6,546 nt of DNA from Erythrobacter sp. UBA3075 (lineage in GTDB: Bacteria; Pseudomonadota; Alphaproteobacteria; Sphingomonadales; Sphingomonadaceae). The notes beneath the pieces were generated by a model. That model saw only the letters and a program-made list of their open reading frames with translations. It made no database searches and was not told the origin of the DNA. The position numbers and the translations under genes were made by a program. Positions within the stretch are counted from its first letter, which is position 1, and each line of letters opens with the position of its first letter. The stretch lies in contig DFBR01000028.1 of assembly GCA_002367375.1 (NCBI GenBank), forward strand, positions 454 through 6,999. Direction: 5' to 3'. Shown here one piece after another: positions 1 through 6,353 of the stretch.

Positions 1-2132
1 CCCGCCGCGCCGACAGCGGAAATGACATCGCCTGTAATCAGGATCGTGCCGTTCTCGATAATGCCGCCATCCTCATCCGCCATGGTGATGATGCGCGCGC
101 CGGTGATCGCCAGCGCGCCATCGTGCCGGTCCGCGGGCACGGTGCGCAGCATGGAGACGCCGCTGGTCGGTTGGGAGTAGCCCTCACGCTCTTCGCCTTC
201 GGCAGCCGGAGAGGAGGCGAACAAATCGTCCACCATCGCAGTGTAGAGCGTCGGTCCGAGCGACCAGTGCAGGCGCTCTCCGCCGCTGCCCCAATGGACG
301 AAATTCGCGCCGGAATCGGAGACTTCCACAACCGGCAGGGCGCGCGCGCTGCCTGACAGGCTCACCGTCTGCCCACCCGGCATCAGTGGCACGGCGAAAG
401 CATCATAATTCTCGGTGAAGGCGACATGCCGCCCGGTTGGCGAGACGTGATAGCTCGTTACCATTTCACCGCTGGCATGGGTGCGTGCGGCCTCTCCGTT
501 CAGATCGGTAGAGACAAGCACCTGCGCGCCGCCTTCGCTGCCTGTCATGAAGATGCGATCGCTCACCGCGCCGAAATGCGGGTTTGAGTGACTACGGCTT
601 ACCAGCGTTATTTCGCCGCCCGAAGCAGGGATGCGATAAACGCCGGAATTGTCGCTATATTCCGGCGCGGTCAGGTACCCACCCTCGCCTTTCTCGAACA
701 CGATGGTGCGGCCGTCGGGCGAGAAATGCGGGCGCGCATAATGACCCGGCATGGATGTGACCGTGCGGCCCCCGCGCCCATTGGCGCCCACTGTGCGGAT
801 TTCGCCAAGGCCCGCATCGGTCCAGCGGACATAGACCACCTCATCCCCGTCGCGTGACCAGCTGGGGAACAGTTCACGCGCATCGCCGCCATCACTGGTC
901 AGCCGCCGCATCGCGCCGCCGCCTGCGGGCCCAGAAATTGGCATAGTGTACAGACGGCCAAGGCTTTCAAACACTACCGTGCGGCCATCGGGCGAAGTCG
1001 CGGCAAAGCGCGGCATGGTGACTTCAACCTCATCCACCGCCACGGGGATTTGCGGATGCGGCGCAGGAAGGACGCCGCGCGTATCGCTGATCGCAAAAGG
1101 AATTTGCGCGAAGTTTGAACCGTCCGCATCAATCCGGTTGATGTGTCCGCCTGCCCAGAAAACGATCGAGCGGCTGTCCGGCGTCCAGTCCATATTCGGG
1201 TAGACGCCCGTCACCGCCCATGTCTCCTGCACGTCGCGGTCCAGATCATCATAAATCCGCCGCTCCTCACCCGTTGCGATATTGCGGATATAGAGGCCGG
1301 ATTGAACATTCTCTCGGCGGACGAAGGCGATCATCGTGCCGTCGGGTGAAGGCGTCGGCCGCACTGCTCCGCCAAGGCCAGACACTGCTGTGGTTACTTC
1401 ACCAGTTTCAAGGTCGTAGCGTTCAATGTTGAACAGGTCCTGGTTGGAATCCTGCGCGTAAATAAACGTGCTGCCCGGCGTGACATTGCGGGTGTAGTAG
1501 ATCGCGCTGCCATCTGGCGCGTAGATCGGTTCGCCCAGTTCCTTCTGGTGCTGCTCATTGGGCCGTTCAACCAGCCGCACGCCAGCCCCGCCGGAGATAT
1601 GGTAGAGCCACACCTCACCCGTGCCGAGCGAGCGCCCGGTGGTGAAATGCTTCTTCGCCGCAATAAATTGCCCGTCCGGCGACCAAGTTGGCTGGTGCAT
1701 CAGCCGAAAGTCTTCGTCGGTAAGCTGGCGCATATCGCTGCCATCAGCATTCATCAGCCAGATATTGTCGCCCCCACCCCGGTCGGAGGTGAAGGCAATG
1801 CGGCTGCCATCGGGCGAGAAACGCGGCTGCACTTCCCAAGCTAAACCTTCAGCAATGCGTGTCGGCGTGCCGCCAGTAATCGGCATGGTGTAAATGTCGC
1901 CCAGCATGGAAAAGGCGACGGTCTGCCCGTCAGGCGACACGTCGACATCCATCCACGTGCCTTCATCCACGCTGATCGGCACCTGCGAAATTTCGACACC
2001 CGGAGGTGCGTTGACGTCCCATTCCGCACTCTCCGCCTCCGCTACGGTCTCCTCTGGCTGAGCATCCTGCGCAAAGGCGGTGCTGGTGGCGAGAAGGCTG
2101 GTCGCGGCGAAGAGCGTGAATTTGCGGAGCAT
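1..2132 (-). CDS. Secreted TolB-like beta-propeller / amidohydrolase fusion protein, N-terminal 710 codons (partial)
   Basis: The frame is open from an ATG at 2132 to the left edge, so only the N-terminal part is visible. Residues 1-21 form a signal peptide: Leu-Arg-Lys start, hydrophobic core, and an Ala-Phe-Ala cleavage site before Gln22, so the protein should be exported to the periplasm or beyond. Ten PD40/TolB-type propeller motifs (SPDG or close variants, each followed by a beta strand such as IAF or VVF) lie near residues 66, 106, 151, 205, 262, 317, 380, 426, 471 and 564. From about residue 674 the sequence ITGARIITM...IENGTILITGD is the typical opening strand set of a metal-dependent amidohydrolase. 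The metal-binding HxH and the rest of the barrel lie beyond the window. Related fusions are usually a little over 1000 residues; the substrate is unknown, and peptides or cyclic amides are guesses. ATG 2132 is preferred over the in-frame ATG at 2138 because GGA sits 6 bases before it. It is transcribed away from the operon at 2314 and is probably unrelated to it. Confidence 0.9.
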   Translation of the reverse strand, partial: MLRKFTLFAATSLLATSTAFAQDAQPEETVAEAESAEWDVNAPPGVEISQVPISVDEGTWMDVDVSPDGQTVAFSMLGDIYTMPITGGTPTRIAEGLAWEVQPRFSPDGSRIAFTSDRGGGDNIWLMNADGSDMRQLTDEDFRLMHQPTWSPDGQFIAAKKHFTTGRSLGTGEVWLYHISGGAGVRLVERPNEQHQKELGEPIYAPDGSAIYYTRNVTPGSTFIYAQDSNQDLFNIERYDLETGEVTTAVSGLGGAVRPTPSPDGTMIAFVRRENVQSGLYIRNIATGEERRIYDDLDRDVQETWAVTGVYPNMDWTPDSRSIVFWAGGHINRIDADGSNFAQIPFAISDTRGVLPAPHPQIPVAVDEVEVTMPRFAATSPDGRTVVFESLGRLYTMPISGPAGGGAMRRLTSDGGDARELFPSWSRDGDEVVYVRWTDAGLGEIRTVGANGRGGRTVTSMPGHYARPHFSPDGRTIVFEKGEGGYLTAPEYSDNSGVYRIPASGGEITLVSRSHSNPHFGAVSDRIFMTGSEGGAQVLVSTDLNGEAARTHASGEMVTSYHVSPTGRHVAFTENYDAFAVPLMPGGQTVSLSGSARALPVVEVSDSGANFVHWGSGGERLHWSLGPTLYTAMVDDLFASSPAAEGEEREGYSQPTSGVSMLRTVPADRHDGALAITGARIITMADEDGGIIENGTILITGDVISAVGAA

Positions 2133-2163
2133 GGGCATTCCGTTTCAGTTGAGACGAACGCCA

Positions 2164-2191
2164 TTCATAGCCGCGAAGTCCGCCGGCGCAA
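2164..2191 (-). promoter_or_regulatory. Weak candidate sigma70-type promoter for the amidohydrolase gene
   Basis: On the minus strand, TTGCGC (2191-2186) is followed after 16 bases by TATGAA (2169-2164). This would place the transcript start about 25 bases before the ATG at 2132. Both hexamers are imperfect and this is a by-eye match in GC-rich DNA, so it is only a suggestion. Confidence 0.25.
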
Positions 2192-2196
2192 TGCGC
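2186..2196. repeat. Short perfect inverted repeat in the divergent intergenic region
   Basis: GCGCA and TGCGC flank a single A, making an 11-base palindrome roughly midway between the two divergent start codons and overlapping the candidate -35 of the minus-strand gene. It could be half of an operator or a chance event in GC-rich DNA. Confidence 0.25.
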
Positions 2197-2301
2197 AGTG
2201 CAACATGGCATGCGCTACAGGGCGGATCAGCGAGGGAAATTTCAGCAAGCGGGCAAGTGATCCGTGACTATGCCGCCGCCATGCTACACAGCGAAGCACA
2301 T

Positions 2302-2305
2302 GGAG
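2302..2305 (+). promoter_or_regulatory. Ribosome binding site that fixes a GTG start
   Basis: GGAG lies 8 bases before the GTG at 2314. In-frame ATG codons further upstream (2080, 2281) have no comparable Shine-Dalgarno sequence. The one at 2080 would also add a tail with no KAS III similarity that overlaps the divergent gene. Confidence 0.7.
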
Positions 2306-2313
2306 TTTGTCTC

Positions 2314-3306
2314 GTGATCAGCACCTTCACAATTGCCGGATGGGGCCATTATTTTCCGCGCCGCACGGTTTCATCCATCGCGCTGGACGCGGCGCATGGG
2401 ACGGAAGCAGGCTGGACCGAGCAGAAGTTCGGTATCGCCTCTCGGCACATTGCAGGCGACGACGAAACAAGTTCGATGATGGGCGCTGCGGCAGCGCAGG
2501 CCGCGCTCGCCATGGCCGGGTGGGATCACGGCGCGTTCGACGCGATCATCGGCGGATGCGGCGTGATGGAGCAGCCTATCCCCTCAACTGCTGCGCTGGT
2601 GCAGGACAAGCTGGGCCTTGGCGCATCGGGAATCCCAGCGTTTGACGTGAACCAGACCTGCCTGTCTTTCATGGCCGCGCTCGACATCGCCGCGATGGGG
2701 ATTGCCTGTGGCCGCTGGAAGCGCGTGCTGATTTTCTCGAGCGACATTGCCTCCGCCGGTCTCGATCCCGCAATCGCCAAGAACCGGTCGATTTTCGGCG
2801 ATGGCGCTGCGGCGCTCGCCATCGAGGCGTCGGACAGCAGAACGGGCCTGCTCGCCAGCCGCTTCGTCACCTTTGGCCAGCACCATGCCCTTGCGCGGTT
2901 GCGTTCCGGCGGGACCAAGCTGCGCGTGACCGAGGGGTATGACGCGCTGGTCGCAGGCTCCTATTTCGAAATGGACGCCTTTGGTATTTTCAAGGCAGCG
3001 GCGAAGGCCTTGCCCGGCGTGATCGATGGCGCTTTGGCCGATGCCGGGTTGCAGCGCGACGATCTGGATTGCGTGGTGTGCCATCAGGCCAGTGCGCCGG
3101 GCGTCGAACATGTCCGCCGCCTGTTCGCGCCAAGTGAGGACCGCGTGGTCAATGTCTTCGCGCGCACCGGCAACCAGATTGCTGCATCAATCCCTACTGT
3201 GCTTGCTCACGCGCTCGATAGCGGCACGGCCAAGCCGGGCGACAGACTGCTGCTGCTCGGCACGGCAGCGGGTATCAGCGCGGGCGCGATGGTGGTGCAA
3301 TTGTGA
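2314..3306 (+). CDS. 3-oxoacyl-ACP synthase III-like condensing enzyme (FabH/OleA superfamily)
   Basis: This is a 330-residue protein, the usual length for thiolase-fold KAS III enzymes. These take an acyl group from a thioester onto an active-site Cys and join it to a second acyl thioester by Claisen condensation. The N-terminal strand AGWGHYFPRRTVSS and the WTEQKFGI...SRHIA segment are typical of the family. The catalytic triad is visible: Cys116 (FDVNQTC), His257 (VCHQA) and Asn287 (TGNQIAASIP); FGDGAAALAIE is the family glycine-rich motif. The Cys-to-His distance of 141 residues is closer to OleA (143/285) than to E. coli FabH (112/244). The motif before the Cys is NQT, where FabH has AA, so a housekeeping fatty-acid role is unlikely. 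The GTG start is chosen on the GGAG at 2302-2305. The gene opens the five-gene operon and its stop overlaps the next start (GTGA). The substrate is not predictable; the specialised-pathway role is inferred from the neighbours. Confidence 0.9.
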   Translation: MISTFTIAGWGHYFPRRTVSSIALDAAHGTEAGWTEQKFGIASRHIAGDDETSSMMGAAAAQAALAMAGWDHGAFDAIIGGCGVMEQPIPSTAALVQDKLGLGASGIPAFDVNQTCLSFMAALDIAAMGIACGRWKRVLIFSSDIASAGLDPAIAKNRSIFGDGAAALAIEASDSRTGLLASRFVTFGQHHALARLRSGGTKLRVTEGYDALVAGSYFEMDAFGIFKAAAKALPGVIDGALADAGLQRDDLDCVVCHQASAPGVEHVRRLFAPSEDRVVNVFARTGNQIAASIPTVLAHALDSGTAKPGDRLLLLGTAAGISAGAMVVQL

Positions 3307-4292
3307 GCATGGAGCGTGTCCTTATCACCGGCGCGACCGGCGGGCTTGGCACCGCACTGCGATCTGAAGCCAAGGCGCGCGGTGCACAAATCCGCGCGAC
3401 GAGCCGTAGTCCGCAGACTGCACCAGATGCCGAGTTCGTAACAATTGATCTCGCCAGCAATGATGCTGATCTCGCGGCGTTGGTGGAGAATTGCGAGACG
3501 GTGATCCACTCCGCCGCCCTGTCCGATAGCTGGGGCGATGGCGACGCATTCGACGCGACCAATGTGGAGGCGACGCGGCGCATGCTCGCTGCCGCTCGTG
3601 CTGGCGGTGTGAAACGCTTCACCTTCGTCTCCTCTCCCTCGATCTTCGCGCGGCTGGAGGATCAGGTGGGGATCGACGAGAACACCCAGCCCGCATCCCC
3701 TTCGCTCAACCATTACGCCCGTACCAAGCTGGCGGCCGAGCGGCTGGTGCTGGCAGCAGGCGATGCGCAAATGGCGACTTGCGCCATACGCCCGCGCGCG
3801 CTGGTAGGCGAAGGTGACCGGGTCATCCTGCCGCGCCTGATCGAAATCGCCCAGCGTGTCCGCGTTCCCCTGCCACGCGGCGGGCGGGCACTCATCGAAC
3901 TGACCGATCTGCGCGATGCAGCGTGGACAATTTGCGAGGCTGCCGAGCGGTGCGAGGCGGTGAATGGCAAGGCGATCAATATTTCGGGAGGTCGGCCCGT
4001 GGCGGTCAAAGATTTGGCCCAGAAAGTTGCCGACATCCTCGGCACCTCGCCAAAGCTGGCAAACCTGCCCGCCGCGCCTGCGCTGGTGCTCGCCACCATT
4101 CTGGAGAAAGGCGCGCGTCTGCTGGGGACCAAAGAACCGCCGCTCACGCGTTATACGCTGTCCACGCTCGGCTTTTCGCAGACCTTCGATCTGGAGCCTG
4201 CGCGCCGCTTGCTTGGCTATCATCCGCAGCACGATGCGGTTGAAACCTTGCTCGATCAGGTGCGCCAATCCGCCAGGAAGGCGACACAATGA
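3303..4292 (+). CDS. NAD(P)-dependent epimerase/dehydratase, 3-beta-HSD/OleD-like extended SDR
   Basis: This is a 329-residue extended short-chain dehydrogenase. The nucleotide-binding loop TGATGGLG is at residues 9-16, the VIHSAA strand end at about 67-72, the catalytic Ser in the VSSPS region (109-113), and the YxxxK pair is Tyr138/Lys142 (YARTK). The C-terminal part (LTRYTLSTLGFSQTFDL then ARRLLGY) is the signature of the 3-beta-hydroxysteroid dehydrogenase/OleD branch, which reduces or oxidises keto/hydroxy groups on alkyl chains or ring systems. Behind a KAS III, the likely reaction is reduction of a beta-keto product; this is inferred from context. The GTG at 3303 overlaps the preceding stop by 4 bases and has a weak GGTGG seven bases before it. 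The alternative is ATG 3309, which gives a protein two residues shorter. Nothing looks truncated. A sugar-nucleotide epimerase is less likely given the C-terminal signature and the neighbours. Confidence 0.9.
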   Translation: MSMERVLITGATGGLGTALRSEAKARGAQIRATSRSPQTAPDAEFVTIDLASNDADLAALVENCETVIHSAALSDSWGDGDAFDATNVEATRRMLAAARAGGVKRFTFVSSPSIFARLEDQVGIDENTQPASPSLNHYARTKLAAERLVLAAGDAQMATCAIRPRALVGEGDRVILPRLIEIAQRVRVPLPRGGRALIELTDLRDAAWTICEAAERCEAVNGKAINISGGRPVAVKDLAQKVADILGTSPKLANLPAAPALVLATILEKGARLLGTKEPPLTRYTLSTLGFSQTFDLEPARRLLGYHPQHDAVETLLDQVRQSARKATQ

Positions 4293-5131
4293 AACGCGTG
4301 GGCTTCCGCTGGATCGCGCGCGGATCGTGCCGCCATCCCGAAGCGATGACCATTCGCGGCGGCTCGCTATGCCCGGTAGACTTCCCCGCACTGGTCGGTG
4401 TGATTGCCCATCCGGAACGCGGAATTTTCCTGTTCGACACCGGCTATGATCCAGACTTCCTCAGCGCCACCCGGCCCTTCCCCGAACGGCTTTACCGTTG
4501 GACCACGCCGGTCGATATCGGCCCAGATACAGAGTGGCAGACATGGCTCGCCGCCCATGGCATTGCCGAAAGCGATCTGGCGGGCACAATCGTCTCGCAC
4601 TTCCACGGCGATCATGTTGCCGGGCTGAAACGCCTTGCCCATCTGCCGGTCTGGTGCGCGCGGGCCGGCTTGGAGGATTTGCGCCAAGCGAGCCGGATCG
4701 GACGTGTACGCAGGGGCTATCTTGCCGACTGTGTGCCAGCCGAGATGCACAATCACTTTTTCGAAGATGCGCCCGCCCTGCCGTTGCCAACAGCTTTTGC
4801 GCCTTATGAAGAGGGGCGAGACATCCTTGGCGACGGCAGCCTGCTCGCGGTCGAGCTTCCCGGCCATTGCCCCGGCCATTGGGGTTTGGCGCTGCGCACC
4901 GAAGACGGGCGCGATGTGCTGCTGGCGGCGGATGCCGTGTGGTCGGGCAAGTCGATCAGCGCCTGCCGCCCGCCCCCGCGCCTTACCACCGCGCTTTTGG
5001 GCGATTCGCGCAGCTATCACGCCACGTTGAACCTGCTTCACCGCGCGGCGGGCAACAATGGCGATCTCGCAATCCTGCCATCGCATTGTGCGACAAGTGC
5101 TGCGGCTTTCCGGGGCGAGGATGCGGACTAG
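4289..5131 (+). CDS. MBL-fold metallo-hydrolase, lactonase-like
   Basis: This is a 280-residue cytoplasmic protein (no signal peptide) of the metallo-beta-lactamase superfamily with a complete two-metal site. HFHGDH supplies His104, His106, Asp108 and His109. His193 lies in PGHCPGH, Asp215 in LLAADAV, and His266 in LPSHC. FLFDTGYD near residue 48 is the usual first-strand motif. This ligand set (HxHxDH, H, D, H) is that of AHL lactonases such as AiiA and of related esterases and phosphodiesterases. The family hydrolyses esters, lactones, thioesters or phosphodiesters, so the exact bond is open. Its ATG overlaps the previous stop (ATGA), and GGAAGG lies 7 bases upstream, so it should be well translated within the operon. 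In context it may release, open or edit an acyl or lactone intermediate. A stand-alone quorum-quenching role is possible but less likely inside such a tightly coupled biosynthetic operon. Confidence 0.9.
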   Translation: MKRVGFRWIARGSCRHPEAMTIRGGSLCPVDFPALVGVIAHPERGIFLFDTGYDPDFLSATRPFPERLYRWTTPVDIGPDTEWQTWLAAHGIAESDLAGTIVSHFHGDHVAGLKRLAHLPVWCARAGLEDLRQASRIGRVRRGYLADCVPAEMHNHFFEDAPALPLPTAFAPYEEGRDILGDGSLLAVELPGHCPGHWGLALRTEDGRDVLLAADAVWSGKSISACRPPPRLTTALLGDSRSYHATLNLLHRAAGNNGDLAILPSHCATSAAAFRGEDAD

Positions 5132-6353
5132 CAACATCTTGCTGTCATGGTGGCGCACACGCCGCGCAGTGCACATGTCGTATGCCGCGCTGGAGCGATT
5201 GCGCGACGCCAGATGGAGCGCCTTGCAGCCTGCTTTGCGCAAGACGCCTGCGCTGGCGAGCCATGCGGGCAAGCAGCTCACGGATTTCCAGATCACCGAT
5301 ACGAGCGAAGTGCGTTCCGATTACGGGCGGTGGAACAGTCTTGGCCTCTCGCACACGCAATGCATCGCACTGGCGGACGCGGCGGAACGCGGAGAGGATA
5401 CCGGCGAAGTCGTCGCGGGCTGGTCCACCGGTTCGGGCGGCGGTGCGCGCGGACTGTTCCTGACCGATGCGGCGGAGCGGGCGGACTATATCGGCCAAAG
5501 CCTCGCGCGCCTGATCCCCGCACGCGCCTTGCTGCACCGCCAGCGCATCGCGCTGCATTTGCGCGCCAACAGTGCGCTCTATGCCGATGTGAAGCGGCAG
5601 CGGATGGCGTTTGCGCATTTACCGCTCGATTGTCCAATAGCGGAGACTTGTGAAGCACTCGCGAGCTTCGATCCGACGATCCTGATTGCGCCGCCGCACC
5701 GCCTGCTTGCTCTGGCCGAGCGAGGCTGTGCTCTGCCCGCACTCAAACACCTGTTCTACGGCAGCGAGCCGATGAGCGAGGCCGAACGCGCTCTTGTGGC
5801 GGCGAGCATGGGTCTCACGCCCCAGCCGATCTATCAGGCTACCGAGGGCTTTCTCGGCAGCGCCTGCCGCGAAGATCGCCTGCATTTGAACGATTACGCG
5901 CTGGAGATTGAGCTGGAGCCGGTCGCAGGCACGCGGGGTTTTCGTCCGATCATCACTGACCTTCACCGCCGCAGCCAGCCGGTCGTGCGGCTTCGCGGAG
6001 ATGATTTTCTGGAGCTGGACGAGCGCGGGCCTTGCCCCTGCGGATTTGCCGGACGCACGATCCTGCCGGTCACGGGCCGAGTGCGCGATCTCTGGCGCCT
6101 GTCAGATCGCACCGTGACCTCGCGCCAAGTGACCGATGCCGTTGAGGGCGCGCTCGGCGGCGCGATCGCTTGGCAGGCATCTGCGAGCCCGCAAGAAATC
6201 ACGCTAAAAACAGCTCCATCTTGCCCGGCTGAACGGCGCGAGGCCGCTGTGCAGAGTCTCCAACAGCTGACCGCCTTGCCAGCCGCGAGCGCCGATGATC
6301 TCCCTGATTGGGAAGGCCCCAAACGCCGCAAAGTGGTTTGGACCGATGGCTGA
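5121..6353 (+). CDS. F390 synthetase-related / PaaK-like adenylate-forming enzyme
   Basis: This is a 410-residue member of the adenylate-forming (AMP-binding) superfamily, closest by eye to the branch of coenzyme F390 synthetases and phenylacetate-CoA ligases. The ATP phosphate loop is WSTGSGGGARG (101-111). The A5-type motif is YQATEG (238-243), the RTGD-equivalent is RLRGDD (290-295), and the PaaK-like PCPCG (304-308) is followed by GRVRDLW (319-325). Such enzymes activate a carboxylate as an acyl-AMP and pass it to a thiol, amine or hydroxyl; the acceptor is not evident here. The short C-terminal part ends in GPKRRKVVW, which may supply the late catalytic lysine. ATG 5121 is preferred: GGGG lies 5 bases before it and it overlaps the MBL stop by only 11 bases, whereas the in-frame ATG at 5058 would overlap by 74. 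No methanogen-type F420 pathway is visible, so true F390 synthesis is unlikely. Confidence 0.87.
   Translation: MRTSNILLSWWRTRRAVHMSYAALERLRDARWSALQPALRKTPALASHAGKQLTDFQITDTSEVRSDYGRWNSLGLSHTQCIALADAAERGEDTGEVVAGWSTGSGGGARGLFLTDAAERADYIGQSLARLIPARALLHRQRIALHLRANSALYADVKRQRMAFAHLPLDCPIAETCEALASFDPTILIAPPHRLLALAERGCALPALKHLFYGSEPMSEAERALVAASMGLTPQPIYQATEGFLGSACREDRLHLNDYALEIELEPVAGTRGFRPIITDLHRRSQPVVRLRGDDFLELDERGPCPCGFAGRTILPVTGRVRDLWRLSDRTVTSRQVTDAVEGALGGAIAWQASASPQEITLKTAPSCPAERREAAVQSLQQLTALPAASADDLPDWEGPKRRKVVWTDG

Noticed and set aside
2080..2313. N-terminal extension of the KAS III gene to ATG 2080
   Set aside because: The extension would overlap the divergent amidohydrolase start, has no KAS III similarity, and lacks a ribosome binding site. 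GTG 2314 with GGAG 8 bases upstream fits the family length.
3207..4391. Long open frame of 394 codons on the minus strand
   Set aside because: It lies opposite the SDR gene and parts of its neighbours, its protein is rich in Arg, Gln and His with no recognisable motif, and the plus-strand frames have clear catalytic motifs. It is a GC-rich antisense shadow.
5058..5120. Earlier in-frame ATG for the adenylate-forming enzyme
   Set aside because: It would overlap the MBL gene by 74 bases with no good ribosome binding site, while ATG 5121 has GGGG just before it and a short overlap.
4367..5296. Long open frame of 309 codons on the minus strand
   Set aside because: It is antisense to the MBL gene, which has the complete metal-ligand set; the minus-strand protein shows no family pattern.
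2314..6353. Assignment as a true ole (olefin) gene cluster
   Set aside because: No OleB-type alpha/beta-hydrolase is present, the ligase resembles the F390 synthetase/PaaK branch, and the OleA glutamate seems absent. I keep the parallel as an analogy only.
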